The notes: generated from the sequence alone by a model not told the origin. Shown: positions 32,832 through 42,551, numbered from the stretch's first letter. The stretch: DNA of 64,000 nt from VXNE01 sp965208745 (GCA_965208745.1 CBDBPN010000004.1:1550001-1614000), one strand, 5' to 3'. Made by a program: numbers and translations.

Positions 32832-35770
32832 GCGATCTGCCTCCTGACCAACTCCCGGAACACGCCCTCCACCTCCACGAGTTCCTCGAAGGAGCCGCTC
32901 TGCACGACCTTGCCCGCCTGCAGCACGTAGACGCGGTCCGCCCGCTCCAGCGTGGAGAGGCGGTGGGCGATGACGACCCGCGTCGAGGTCATCGCGGCGA
33001 GGTTCCGCATCACCTTGGCCTGACTCTCGTTGTCCAGCCAGTTGGTGGCCTCGTCCAGCAGCATGACGCGCGGGCTGCCGACCACCGAGCGGGCGATCGT
33101 GACGCGCTGACTCTCGCCGCCCGACAGCACCGCTCCGCTCGTGCCGACCATGGTCATCATGCCCATCGGCATGCCCTTGATCTGTTCCTCCACCTCGGCG
33201 ACGCGCGCCGCCGCCCACACGTCCTCGCTGCTAACCTCCTCGTGGTGACCGACCACGTTGTCCCAGAGGTCCTGGGGGTGCAGCCCGACGGACTGCGGGA
33301 CCGCACCGATCTGCCGGCGCACCTGTTTCAGGTTCAGGTGCCGGAGATCGCGTCCGTCGTAGTACACCGCGCCGGCGTTGGGCCGGTCGATGCCGAGCGC
33401 GAGCCGGAACAGCGTGCTCTTCCCGGCGCCGGATTCCCCGGCGATCGCCACGAACTCTCCCGGACGGGCGTGAATGGTGACGTCGTCGAGGATCAGCGGA
33501 CCGTCCGGGTCGTACCGGAAGGAAACCCGGTCGAACAGGATGTCGCCGCCCAGGAACTCGACCGGGTCGCCGCCGACCTCGGACTCGGGAACCGCGGCGA
33601 GCAGCGGGCGCATCTGCGCGAACGCCGGCGCCGCGGCCGCGATCGTCCCGAAGGACTCGCCGACGCGGGCAACGGCGGCCTGGAAGACGATGAAGACCGT
33701 GTAGACCACCAGGAAGTCGCCCACCGGCAGGTTTCGGTCCCCCGCGGCGACCGCGAAGAGCAGCACGGCCGCGGCAAGGAACGGCAGGGCCGCCCCGAAC
33801 GCCCGCGCATGTCCCTCGAGCACCCCCACCTCGAGCTCCGCGCGTTTCTGCTCCCGATAGTCCCGCGCCCACATGGCGAAGGCCGAGCCTTCCGCGTTGT
33901 CCACCCGCAGCTTGGTGATCCCACCGACGATCTGGAACAGCCGGCCGGCGACGCGGCGCGCCGCGCCGATCATGCGCCCATGGGGTGCGATCTGGCGCAT
34001 CCCGAGGGCCAGCGTGACCAGCAGCGACAGCAGGCTGAAGACGAGGGCAATAACCCCGAGCGTCGCATCGTGGAAGAAGATGACGCCGAACACCGGAAGC
34101 AGGAAGACGACCGAGAGCACGCTGTCGGCGACGACTCCCTGCACGCCGTCCCGAAGATTCTGGAACGTCATCCCCGACATGGCCAGGTCGCCGGCCGGGT
34201 GCCGGTGCAGAACGCTCGGGGGAAGGCGCATGAGGCGGTCCCAGAAGGCCGCCTCGACACGCGACGCCGAGCGCCCCTCGAGCCGCATCATCGCCGTACT
34301 CTGGAGCATGTGCAGGAGCGCGCCGAGGAGGCCGAATCCCGCGACCGCCACCGCCACCGCGTACAGCGCCCCGGCGTTACCGCCTCCCGCAACCTGGTGC
34401 GCCACGAACCCGAGGGCAAGGGCCGGCACCAGCTTGACGAGGCCGCCCGGGAGTCCGGCGACCGCAAGGCGTACAACGTCCGGACCCGATCCATGCAGGG
34501 CGACGCGCAGCAGGTCCCGCGGTCCCACGTTCCCGGACGGCAGCGGCCGGTAGAACATCCAGGCTTCCTGCTCGACCGAGGCGGCCCGACTCGCCGTCAT
34601 CCGGACACTGCGCTTCGTGACCGGGTCAATCTCGCGGTACCGCCCGAACACGCCCGGCAGCAAGGCCACGGGCTGGCCGTCTGCCGCGCGAAACCCCAGC
34701 AGCGCGTTGTTGTCGCCGCGCCACCAATCCCCCGCGCTTTGAAGCCGCACGCGTCGCGCGCGCACCCCGGACGCGACGAGGACGTCAACGAGACCGATGG
34801 GTGCATCCGAAGCCGCAGACCGTTCCGGAATAGTGAAGTCGATGCCCTCGTGGCGCCCGATGACCTTGAGCGCATCCCCAAGCGCCGTGTCGTGGACGCC
34901 CGTTCCCCGCTCGACCGGCAGGTCATAGAGGTTGAAGAGCCTCTGCCGCGCAGCCTGTTCGGCCGTTCGCCGGCTCGTGGTCCGCGCCCGTTCGAGATTC
35001 GCTTCATCGACCACCGCCAGTCGCCGGTTCAGGCGTTCCAGCGCGAAAGCGGCGGTGTGGAAGGCGGCGAGCGAGGCCAGCAGCGTGCCCTCCCGCGCCA
35101 GGGTCTCGGTGGACCAGGCCGTCAGCGTCGCTTCGCTGAACAGATTGAGCCAGCTCGTCCGCGTCAGCGGCACGGCTGCCGGCGTTCCGCCCGCCCCGGC
35201 GAGTTCCGCCAGGTCCACGATATCCATGAACGCCCCGGAGCCGCGCGGGGGCTCCGATACCCACACCACGCCTCGGCGCGCGAAAAGCGTGCACGGAGCC
35301 AGGGTCCGCGTCGTGCCGGCTTCGGCCAAGGCCGTCGGACGCGGCACGGGGGTCGCGAACCGCGACAGCGTGTCCGTCATGGCGGTCAGCCACGTATCGG
35401 CCTGCTCCGCCAGTTCAGCCGGGTCCACCTCGGACAGCCTGGACGCCGGCAGCCGTTTCAAGAGCGTGCCCGGCAACCCCTTGGCGACCAGGCTCAGCGT
35501 CGTGGCCTTGTTCCGCTCGTCATCCCGTTCGTCCGGCGCCACCCCCGGCAGCAGCAGGCCGGACTCGCGGCGAAGCATGTGCTGCGGCGCCACCTGCTCG
35601 ACCCCATCCGCCGATTCGACCAGGAACAGGTTGACGGCGCCCCGGTCGATGAACCAGGCACTGTCGGGGTCGTCGAGCCGCACCGGGAGGTTGCCGGCGC
35701 ACGGCACGGACGTGCCGGAGCGGGCCGCGAGTTCCGCTACCGACGTGTATTCGGGATCCCGCTCCGCCAT
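32828..35770 (-). CDS. NHLM-type bacteriocin ABC transporter, permease/ATP-binding
   Basis: A 980-residue half-transporter of the kind that pairs with a peptidase ABC in NHLM clusters. The long N-terminal region (~1-430) has no peptidase motif and is cytoplasmic (a cyclic-nucleotide-like sensor part followed by a region specific to this family). Six membrane helices lie in ~430-700. The ATPase has Walker A GESGAGKST (778-786), signature LSGGES (882-887) and Walker B VMLLDEA (902-908). ATG 35770 shares a base with the stop of the upstream ABC gene (TGATG). It probably forms a heterodimer with that gene's product to export the mature peptide. Confidence 0.9.
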   Translation of the reverse strand: MAERDPEYTSVAELAARSGTSVPCAGNLPVRLDDPDSAWFIDRGAVNLFLVESADGVEQVAPQHMLRRESGLLLPGVAPDERDDERNKATTLSLVAKGLPGTLLKRLPASRLSEVDPAELAEQADTWLTAMTDTLSRFATPVPRPTALAEAGTTRTLAPCTLFARRGVVWVSEPPRGSGAFMDIVDLAELAGAGGTPAAVPLTRTSWLNLFSEATLTAWSTETLAREGTLLASLAAFHTAAFALERLNRRLAVVDEANLERARTTSRRTAEQAARQRLFNLYDLPVERGTGVHDTALGDALKVIGRHEGIDFTIPERSAASDAPIGLVDVLVASGVRARRVRLQSAGDWWRGDNNALLGFRAADGQPVALLPGVFGRYREIDPVTKRSVRMTASRAASVEQEAWMFYRPLPSGNVGPRDLLRVALHGSGPDVVRLAVAGLPGGLVKLVPALALGFVAHQVAGGGNAGALYAVAVAVAGFGLLGALLHMLQSTAMMRLEGRSASRVEAAFWDRLMRLPPSVLHRHPAGDLAMSGMTFQNLRDGVQGVVADSVLSVVFLLPVFGVIFFHDATLGVIALVFSLLSLLVTLALGMRQIAPHGRMIGAARRVAGRLFQIVGGITKLRVDNAEGSAFAMWARDYREQKRAELEVGVLEGHARAFGAALPFLAAAVLLFAVAAGDRNLPVGDFLVVYTVFIVFQAAVARVGESFGTIAAAAPAFAQMRPLLAAVPESEVGGDPVEFLGGDILFDRVSFRYDPDGPLILDDVTIHARPGEFVAIAGESGAGKSTLFRLALGIDRPNAGAVYYDGRDLRHLNLKQVRRQIGAVPQSVGLHPQDLWDNVVGHHEEVSSEDVWAAARVAEVEEQIKGMPMGMMTMVGTSGAVLSGGESQRVTIARSVVGSPRVMLLDEATNWLDNESQAKVMRNLAAMTSTRVVIAHRLSTLERADRVYVLQAGKVVQSGSFEELVEVEGVFRELVRRQIA

Positions 35771-37974
35771 CAGCCCGACCTGACCAGCTTGTAGTAGGTG
35801 CCATCCCGGTCGGCCATCAGTTCGTCGTGCGTGCCGCGTTGCACTTCGACGCCCGCCTCGAGCACGATGATCTCGTCGCAATCCCGCACGGCGCTCAGCC
35901 GGTGCGCCACGATCAGGCAAGTGACGCCGCGACGCCGCAGGGCGTCATCGACCGCCTCTTCGGTCGCGGCATCGAGGGCGCTGGTCGCCTCGTCCAGGAC
36001 CAGCACGGTGGGATTGCCCACCAGCGCCCGCGCGATTTCCAGCCGCTGCCGCTGGCCACCGCTGAAATTCGCGCCGCCTTCCTCGACGACGGTCGCATAT
36101 CCGTCCGGCCTCAAGAGGATCTCGTCGTGGATGCAGGCGTCCCGGGCCGCGGCGAAGATGGCCTCGTCCGGGACGGCCGGGTTCCAGAGGGTGACGTTGT
36201 CCCGCAGGGACGCGGAGAACAGCACCACCTCCTGGTCGACCATGGAGATGGAGCGCCGCAGAACTTCCTCGGGGATCCCGTCCCGCGGATGGCCGTCGAA
36301 CAGGATCTCGCCCGACCACGGCTGGTAGATGCCCGCGACGAGGCGCGCAAGCGTCGACTTGCCCGAACCGCTCGGGCCGACCACCGCCACCCGCTGCCCC
36401 GGCTCGATCCGCAGGCTGAAGTCCTTCAGCAACGGCGGCCGGCTCCTGTTGTAGCCGAAGGTGACGTTCCGCATTTCGAGCTGGCCGGCAAGCTGGAGCC
36501 GCCCCTGGAACGTCGGGATGGACTCCGACTCCGGGTTTCGACGCTCGAAGACCGGGTCCTCGGCGGCCGTTGCGATGTCCTCCCGCCGCTGCAGGTCCGT
36601 CTCGAGCGCCTGCCGCTGATCGGTGAACTCCAGGAACCGCCCGACCGGCGCGAGGAACATCTCCGCCAGGATGTAGAAGCCGACCAGGGTCCCCAGGGTC
36701 ATGTCCCCGGCCATGACCATGGTGCCGCCGATGGCCAGGACCGCCGCGCCGCGGACGGCGGCGACGACCCCCGGAAGCGCGGTGTTGACGGAGCCGAGCT
36801 CCGCATGAAGCTGGCGCGCATGCAGTTCGCGCGCCTGCTGGCCGCTCCAGCGCGCGAAGAACCGGTCGTCCGCGCCCGTCATGCGCAGGTTGTCGGCATG
36901 GCTCAGCATCTGCATGCCGACGCCGATCAGCAACCCCTGTTCGCGCCGCATCGCGTGGCTGCGCACGTCCCGGAGCGCGTTCGTGAAACGGGCGAGCAGG
37001 CCGTGGCCGACCGCGAGAGACAACACGACCAGCGCAAGCACGGCATCGTAGGCGAACATCGCGACCAGCAGCACCGCGCTCATGGCCATGTCGACCAGGA
37101 GCACCAGGAACCGGTCGGTCAGGTTCTTCGCGATCCGGTCGATGGACGAGACGCGATCCGTGAGGTCGCCGATGAGGCGGTGGTGAAAGAACTCCACCGG
37201 CAGCCGCAGCAGACGGGTCAGGCCCGCGTTGTAGCCAATCACCGAAATCCGCGTCGCGAGACGCTTCAGGAACCGGTCCTTGAGCAGCGACAGGACGTAC
37301 ACGAGAACGCCGCCGCCGAGCAGCGCCGCCACCAGTCCCCCCGCCGGCCCGCGGTTCCCGAGGACCTCGTCTACGAAGACCCCGAGCGACGCCGGAACGA
37401 CCAGCGCCAGCAACGTCAGCATGAGCCCGCAGGCGATCACCCCCGCAAGCACGTTGCCCGACCCGGCCAGTGCGCCGCGCAACTGCGCGAACAGGCCCGG
37501 AGGCTCGCCCCCGGGACGGAAGTCCGCGCCCGGCTCGAAGCGCAGCGCAATGCCGCTATAGCCCCTGATGAACTCCTCTTCGGGGACCCTCCGCCGGCCG
37601 GTCGCCGGGTCGTTGAGATAGAAGTGGCCTTCGTCGAACCCCTCGAGGACGACGAAGTGGCTGAACTGCCAGAACAGGATCGCCGGCAACTGGAGCTTCC
37701 TGAGCGCGCCGGGGCGCAAGCTCATGCCACGGCCTTCCAGGCCATAGTGTCTGCCGGCGCGCACGAGGCTCGCCGCGCTGCTGCCGTCCCGGCTGACCTC
37801 GCACTTCTCGCGCAGCTCGGTGAGGGCCACCCAGCGCCCGAAGTGCGCGAGGACGCTGCCGAGGCAGGCCGCGCCGCACTCCGACGCGTGCATCTGCGGC
37901 ACGACCGGCGTGGTCAACCGCCGCTTCGAGGGCTCCGACGCCGCCTTGCGGCCCTGGGAGGCGCGTTGCGCCAC
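35770..37974 (-). CDS. NHLM-type peptidase-containing ABC exporter (C39 domain)
   Basis: A 734-residue exporter that cuts the leader while exporting. The N-terminal C39 peptidase has Cys33 (HASECGAACLG), His106 (FSHFVVLEGF) and Asp122 (YLNDPATG). Membrane helices follow (~160-460), then the ATPase with GPSGSGKST, FSGGQRQRLEIARAL and VLVLDEATSALD. C39 enzymes cut after GG, GA, GS or AG, which fits the Ala-Gly end of the precursor leader. The chosen start, GTG 37974, lies 1 base after the stop of the HlyD-like gene; the upstream open frame is not homologous. Confidence 0.92.
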   Translation of the reverse strand: MAQRASQGRKAASEPSKRRLTTPVVPQMHASECGAACLGSVLAHFGRWVALTELREKCEVSRDGSSAASLVRAGRHYGLEGRGMSLRPGALRKLQLPAILFWQFSHFVVLEGFDEGHFYLNDPATGRRRVPEEEFIRGYSGIALRFEPGADFRPGGEPPGLFAQLRGALAGSGNVLAGVIACGLMLTLLALVVPASLGVFVDEVLGNRGPAGGLVAALLGGGVLVYVLSLLKDRFLKRLATRISVIGYNAGLTRLLRLPVEFFHHRLIGDLTDRVSSIDRIAKNLTDRFLVLLVDMAMSAVLLVAMFAYDAVLALVVLSLAVGHGLLARFTNALRDVRSHAMRREQGLLIGVGMQMLSHADNLRMTGADDRFFARWSGQQARELHARQLHAELGSVNTALPGVVAAVRGAAVLAIGGTMVMAGDMTLGTLVGFYILAEMFLAPVGRFLEFTDQRQALETDLQRREDIATAAEDPVFERRNPESESIPTFQGRLQLAGQLEMRNVTFGYNRSRPPLLKDFSLRIEPGQRVAVVGPSGSGKSTLARLVAGIYQPWSGEILFDGHPRDGIPEEVLRRSISMVDQEVVLFSASLRDNVTLWNPAVPDEAIFAAARDACIHDEILLRPDGYATVVEEGGANFSGGQRQRLEIARALVGNPTVLVLDEATSALDAATEEAVDDALRRRGVTCLIVAHRLSAVRDCDEIIVLEAGVEVQRGTHDELMADRDGTYYKLVRSG

Positions 37975-37975
37975 G

Positions 37976-38536
37976 TTACGGTCGCCTCTTTCCGAAGAGT
38001 GGGCCGAAGAGCGCGATCGGGGGCCGCGTGCCCAGGTCCAGGACGATCCGGCACTCCCTTCCCGCAAGCGGTACGGGAGCAGGGCCTTCGTCCAGCACGA
38101 TGTCGACGCGATACAGGGCGACCGGCGCCGGGGGCTCGAACGGCGTCGGTTCCGAGGACATCGGCATGGCGGCAATGCCTTCGACCTCGCCGACCAGCGC
38201 GGCCGGCGCTCCACCGGCCGTACCGAGTTCCACGACCGCCGGCAATCCCATGTCGATGTCCCGCGCGGCATCGCTTCTGAGCCACACAAGCGCCTGCACG
38301 GGCCCGCCTTCGCGCCCGCTTTCGTCAGGCGCCACCACCACGCCGTTCACCGCAAAGCTGTGGGGCACGCTGCCGAAAAAGCCCCACGCCCCGAGCACCA
38401 GCAGCACCAGGGCGACACCCGCGAGGAGCAGACGCTCCCGCGGCGTGGAGACGGTCAGGAGCCGGTCGAGCTGTTCACGCTCTTCCTTCGCCTGGGCGAC
38501 GGTGTCGTGAAACGACTGGAATATGTTGTCGAACAT
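37976..38536 (-). CDS. Short NHLM-system HlyD-like membrane protein
   Basis: A 186-residue inner-membrane protein, shorter than typical HlyD-type adaptors. A cytoplasmic N-terminus (MFDNIFQSFHDTVAQAKEE) precedes one helix (LLLAGVALVLLVLGAWGFFG) and a periplasmic beta-rich part (NGVVVAPDE, VELGTAGGAPAALVGEVEG, CRIVLDLGTRPPIALFG). The long coiled-coil arm of full HlyD proteins is missing; this compact form resembles those encoded beside NHLM ABC exporters. The start shares a base with the RND stop (TGATG). It probably links the ABC exporter to the periplasm. Confidence 0.78.
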   Translation of the reverse strand: MFDNIFQSFHDTVAQAKEEREQLDRLLTVSTPRERLLLAGVALVLLVLGAWGFFGSVPHSFAVNGVVVAPDESGREGGPVQALVWLRSDAARDIDMGLPAVVELGTAGGAPAALVGEVEGIAAMPMSSEPTPFEPPAPVALYRVDIVLDEGPAPVPLAGRECRIVLDLGTRPPIALFGPLFGKRRP

Positions 38537-40866
38537 CAAGCCTCCGCAGGCTTCTCGGGCCCCTTGTCCACCACCGTCAGCAGGGCCGGCAGCAGCGACA
38601 GGTCGGCAAGGAGCGCGAAACCGATGATCATCGCGGTCAGGACCCCGACCTGTGCGGTGGGAACGAAGGGAGAGAACACGAGTATGAGGAAGCCCGCCAC
38701 CAGCACGAACGTCGTGGTGACCAGGGCGCGCCCCGCCGTGTCGAAGGCGTACCGCACGGCTTCCTCGGTGTCCCGGCCGTATTCGCGCCGCGCTCGCCGG
38801 TACTTGCTGAGGAAGTGCACGGTGTCGTCGACCACGATGCCCACGGTCATGGCCACCACGACCGAGAGCGACAGGCTCACCTGTGCGACCGTCAACCCCC
38901 AGACGCCGAAGCCGAGCAGGGCCGGAAGGAGATTGGGGACGATGCTGATCAGACCCAGCCGGAGCGACCGCAACGCGACCAGGAGAATGGCGGAGATGGC
39001 CACGAGCACCACCACCGTCCCGAGTACCATCGCGCGGATGTTGCGCTGCCCGATGTAGGCGAAGAGCGCCGCCGGACCCGTGCCGTTGACATCGGCGACG
39101 AGCGGCGCGTTCTCCTCGATCCACGCTTCCGCTCGCGCGTTCAGTTCCAGCAGGTCCTTCGAATAGAGCGTCCGCGCGGAAACCGTCACGCGCGTGGCCG
39201 ACCGGGACCGGTCGATCTGGTTGTTCAGGTCGAGACCCTCCGGGAGCGAGAGTTCGTAGAGGAGCAGGTACTGGGCCGCCAACTCCTGGCTCTCCGGAAT
39301 CCGGTACGCGTCCGGGTCGTCGCCGTGCATGCTCTGGTTGATCTGCCGGAAGGTGTCGGTGATGACCGCGACGTGCCGTACCGCGGGCTGTTCCCGGTAC
39401 CACTGCGCGAAGTTCGCGACCTCGGCGAGGAACTCGGGATCCGTGACCCCGCCCTCGACCGACGAATGCAGCGAGTACTCCAGCGACGTGTTGCCGCTCA
39501 GGTGCTCGTCCATGAAGTCCGTGTCCTGTCGAAACTCGACGCTCTCGTCGAAGAAGTGCACGAGGACGTCGTTCAGTTCGTTGCGCGGAATGGCCAGGAC
39601 CATCGCGGGCACGATCACCGCCGAGGCCCAGAACAGCGCCTTCCGGTGCCGCAGGGCCGCGTCGGCCAGGACGCGCATCGAGGGTCCGCGGCGCACCTTC
39701 CGGTCGGCTCCGGCACGCATCGGCAGGAGCGACAGCATGGCCGGCAGGAAGGTGACGGAGAGCAGGAAACACGCCGCGATGCCGAAGGCGACAAAGTTCC
39801 CCAAGTGCCGGTAGGGCGGCACCTCGGAGAAGTTCATGCTCAGGAACCCGAGCGCCGTCGTGAGGCTCGCCAGGAACACCGGGTGCAGGTTGAGCCTGAC
39901 GGACTCGACGATGGCGTCGTGCTTCGAATCTCCCGCCCGCAACCGCTGCTGCAGCGCCACCAGCACGTGCACGCAGTTCGCCACGACGATCATCAGGACG
40001 ATGGTCGGCGCCGGGGAGATGGGCGGCGAGAAGGGCAGGCCGACCCAGGCGCCGAGGCCCATCGACGCGAGCACGGAGAAGACGATCACCAGTCCGGTCG
40101 TCGCCACGCCCGCCCAGCTCCGCGTGATCACGCCCAGGACCGCGGCCATGAGCAGCAGGCTGGCGGGCAGGAAGATCATCTGGCTGCTGATCGACGCTTC
40201 CACGAACGTCTGGTTGATCATGACCGTCCCGACGACGCGGAGGTCCACGCCGGGGAACCGTTCCTCGGCCTCCGCGGCCAGGGCCCTCGCGGACTCGGCG
40301 ACTTCGGTCACGGCTTCGAGGAGGCCCTCCTCCGGCAGTTCGACCGTGACGTTGACGACCGTAACGTCCGCCTTCAGACCGAGCATGGTTCCCGCGATAC
40401 GGGGGTCCGACAGGGCGACGGCCCGGATGCGCGACCGCGCCTCGGCCCGCGTCAACGCCTCCGGGTCGACCAGGTCCCGCACGAGCAGGTCGTCGCCTTC
40501 GGCGGTCGTGTACTGGAAGTTCGCGAGCGAGTCGACCCGCCTAGAGTACGGCGTGTACCAGGCCGCTTCCGTGAGCCAGACGGCCGCCGACAGCGCGTTC
40601 TCGGACGTGGCGTCGCCATCGTCCGGCACGATCAGGAAGACGATGTTCTCGTTCTTGCCGTAGGTGTTCTCGAGGGCCTCGAGCTCCAGGAGTTCCTGAT
40701 TGTGCTGGTCGAAGAAGATGCGGTAGCTGGCGGAGAACTCGAGCGTCGCGATGCCGCCGGCCGCGGCGGCGACCAGCAACAGCGTGGCCAGGATCACCCG
40801 CCAGGGCGCCGCGAGCACGCGCTCGGCGAATCGCGCCGCGAACTGCCGGTCCGCTACGCCAGCCAT
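38536..40866 (-). CDS. RND/MMPL-family transporter
   Basis: A 776-residue inner-membrane exporter with two repeats: an N-terminal helix (VILATLLLVAAAAGGIATLEF), a periplasmic domain with FDQHNQELLELEALENTYGKN, five helices with the sterol-sensing-like segment, then a second copy including VAMTVGIVVDDTVHFLSKYRRA, the MMPL/HAE3-type signature. Such transporters usually travel with LolA-like and DUF1302-like partners; these occur here 14-16 kb downstream at 24207 and 22978. It starts 1 base after the thyA stop and overlaps the hlyD-like gene, heading the RiPP part of the transcript. Likely substrate: a lipid or the modified peptide. Confidence 0.88.
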   Translation of the reverse strand: MAGVADRQFAARFAERVLAAPWRVILATLLLVAAAAGGIATLEFSASYRIFFDQHNQELLELEALENTYGKNENIVFLIVPDDGDATSENALSAAVWLTEAAWYTPYSRRVDSLANFQYTTAEGDDLLVRDLVDPEALTRAEARSRIRAVALSDPRIAGTMLGLKADVTVVNVTVELPEEGLLEAVTEVAESARALAAEAEERFPGVDLRVVGTVMINQTFVEASISSQMIFLPASLLLMAAVLGVITRSWAGVATTGLVIVFSVLASMGLGAWVGLPFSPPISPAPTIVLMIVVANCVHVLVALQQRLRAGDSKHDAIVESVRLNLHPVFLASLTTALGFLSMNFSEVPPYRHLGNFVAFGIAACFLLSVTFLPAMLSLLPMRAGADRKVRRGPSMRVLADAALRHRKALFWASAVIVPAMVLAIPRNELNDVLVHFFDESVEFRQDTDFMDEHLSGNTSLEYSLHSSVEGGVTDPEFLAEVANFAQWYREQPAVRHVAVITDTFRQINQSMHGDDPDAYRIPESQELAAQYLLLYELSLPEGLDLNNQIDRSRSATRVTVSARTLYSKDLLELNARAEAWIEENAPLVADVNGTGPAALFAYIGQRNIRAMVLGTVVVLVAISAILLVALRSLRLGLISIVPNLLPALLGFGVWGLTVAQVSLSLSVVVAMTVGIVVDDTVHFLSKYRRARREYGRDTEEAVRYAFDTAGRALVTTTFVLVAGFLILVFSPFVPTAQVGVLTAMIIGFALLADLSLLPALLTVVDKGPEKPAEA

Positions 40867-40867
40867 C

Positions 40868-41662
40868 TCAGACGGCGATCGGCGCCCTGATGCCCGGATG
40901 CGGGTCGTACCCGACGAGGTCGAAGTCGTCGATGCGGAAGCCGAAGATGTCGGTCACGACCGGGTTCACTCTCATCTCCGGCAGTGCCCTCGGCTCCCGC
41001 GCGAGCTGCCGGTCCGCCTGTTCGAGGTGGTTCGCGTAGAGGTGCGCGTCCCCGAACGAGTGCACGAACTCGCCTGGCTGGAGCCTGGTGACCTGCGCCA
41101 CCATCATCGTCAGCAGCGCGTAGGAGGCGATGTTGAACGGCACCCCCAGGAACACGTCGGCGCTCCGCTGGTAGAGCTGGCAGGAGAGTTTCCCGTCCGC
41201 CACGTAGAACTGGAACATCGTGTGGCAGGGCGGGAGCGCCATCTTCGCGACTTCCGGCACGTTCCATGCCGAGACGATGAGGCGGCGCGAGTCGGGACTC
41301 TCCGCGATGTCGCGCACCACGTTCGCGATCTGGTCGACCGTGCCGCCGTCGGGGGTCGGCCAGGACCGCCACTGGGCACCGTAAACCGGTCCCAGCTCGC
41401 CGTTCGCGTCGGCCCACTCGTCCCAGATGTTCACGTCGTGGGCCTTCAAGTAGCCGATGTTGGTGCTGCCCGAGAGGAACCACAGGAGTTCGTGGATGAC
41501 GAGCCGCGGGACGACCCGCTTGGTGGTGACGAGCGGGAAACCGTCACCGAGGTCGAAACGCATCTGGTGGCCGAAGACACTGTAGGTGCCCGTACCCGTG
41601 CGGTCGCCCTTGCAGACGCCCGACTCCCTGATGCGGCGCATCAGGTCCAGGTACTGTTTCAT
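40868..41662 (-). CDS. thyA: Thymidylate synthase
   Basis: Makes dTMP from dUMP and methylene-tetrahydrofolate. It is 264 residues, the same length as the E. coli enzyme. The catalytic Cys146 is in ALPPCHTMFQFYV; substrate-binding QLYQRSADVFLGVPFNIASY and the N-terminal RTGTGTYSVFG are intact. Start ATG 41662 overlaps the lgt stop (ATGA). Only 1 base separates its stop from the RND transporter start, so this essential gene shares a transcript with the RiPP operon. Confidence 0.97.
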   Translation of the reverse strand: MKQYLDLMRRIRESGVCKGDRTGTGTYSVFGHQMRFDLGDGFPLVTTKRVVPRLVIHELLWFLSGSTNIGYLKAHDVNIWDEWADANGELGPVYGAQWRSWPTPDGGTVDQIANVVRDIAESPDSRRLIVSAWNVPEVAKMALPPCHTMFQFYVADGKLSCQLYQRSADVFLGVPFNIASYALLTMMVAQVTRLQPGEFVHSFGDAHLYANHLEQADRQLAREPRALPEMRVNPVVTDIFGFRIDDFDLVGYDPHPGIRAPIAV

Positions 41663-42501
41663 CGGCTCGCCGTTCGGGGTACGAGCAGGAAGATACCAAA
41701 GGCGACCATGGGGAGCGACAGGAGCTGTCCCATGGAGAGAAGGTCGAAGCCGACCAGCCCCAGGTGGGGGTCCGGTTCGCGGAAAAACTCGGTCGCGAAG
41801 CGGAGGCACCCGTAGCCGACGAGGAACACGCCGGACACCGCGCCGGCGGCCCGCGGGCGCGCCGCAAAGAGCCACACCAGCACGAAGAGCACGACGCCCT
41901 CGGTGACCGCCTGGTAGAGGCTCGAGACGTGACGCGCCACCTCCTCGTATTGGCCAAAGCAGGTCAACGTCAAGTCGCCGACCGCCGGACAGGGGAATTG
42001 CACCCCCACCGCCGTCTCCGTCACCCGGCCCGGCAGCTCAGTATTGATGAAGTTGCCGAGGCGCCCGAGACCAAGGCCCACCGGGACCAGCGGCGCCACA
42101 AAGTCAGTTACTTCGAAGAGCCCCCGGCCGCGCCTCGCCGCGAACAGCCACAGCGCTCCGCACACGCCGACCAGCCCGCCGTGGAAGGACATGCCGCCCT
42201 CCCAGATGCGCACCAGCCACAGCGGGTCCGCGAGGAACTGGTCGAAACCGTAGAAGAGCACGAACCCCGCGCGGCCGCCGACAATGACGCCGAGCACGCC
42301 GTAGAAGACCAGGTCCGCGACGTCCTGGCGGCTGAAACCCGCTGTGGCCGGGGAGCCCGAGGGGGAACCCCTCGCAAGAGCGGCACGGCGCGTCGCCAGC
42401 ACGTGGCAGGCGACGAACGCGAGCACGTACATGAGGCCGTACCAGCGGATCTGGAAGGCGCCCAGGTCCAGGAGAACGGGGTCCAGCTGTGGGTAGTGCA
42501 T
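41659..42501 (-). CDS. lgt: Prolipoprotein diacylglyceryl transferase with palindromic-element insertion
   Basis: Transfers diacylglycerol to the lipobox Cys of prolipoproteins in the inner membrane. It is 280 residues with the Lgt signature GLGRLGNFINTELPGR, the conserved SFHGGL loop and several membrane helices. Residues ~41-54 (LARGSPSGSPATAG) are not part of the normal family sequence; they are encoded by a palindromic repeat related to one that interrupts the DUF222 gene (see repeat at 42347). The insertion is in frame and lies in a loop between the first helix region and SRQDVADLVFYG, so the enzyme is probably still active. Divergent from the NRDE gene. Confidence 0.95.
   Translation of the reverse strand: MHYPQLDPVLLDLGAFQIRWYGLMYVLAFVACHVLATRRAALARGSPSGSPATAGFSRQDVADLVFYGVLGVIVGGRAGFVLFYGFDQFLADPLWLVRIWEGGMSFHGGLVGVCGALWLFAARRGRGLFEVTDFVAPLVPVGLGLGRLGNFINTELPGRVTETAVGVQFPCPAVGDLTLTCFGQYEEVARHVSSLYQAVTEGVVLFVLVWLFAARPRAAGAVSGVFLVGYGCLRFATEFFREPDPHLGLVGFDLLSMGQLLSLPMVAFGIFLLVPRTASR
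42347..42379 (-). repeat. Intragenic palindromic element, copy 1 (in lgt)
   Basis: In coding orientation the arms are TCTTGCGAGGGG and CCCCTCGGGCTCCCCGGC around loop TTC. Outside the loop 29 of 30 bases equal copy 2 at 54691-54724. The stem CGAGGGG/CCCCTCG is kept while the loop differs. It is read in the same phase as copy 2 (Leu-Ala-Arg-Gly). Confidence 0.8.
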
Positions 42502-42551
42502 GGTAGACTCGCGCGCTTCTCTCCTTCCCGGCGCCGAAACCCTACAGGGAC

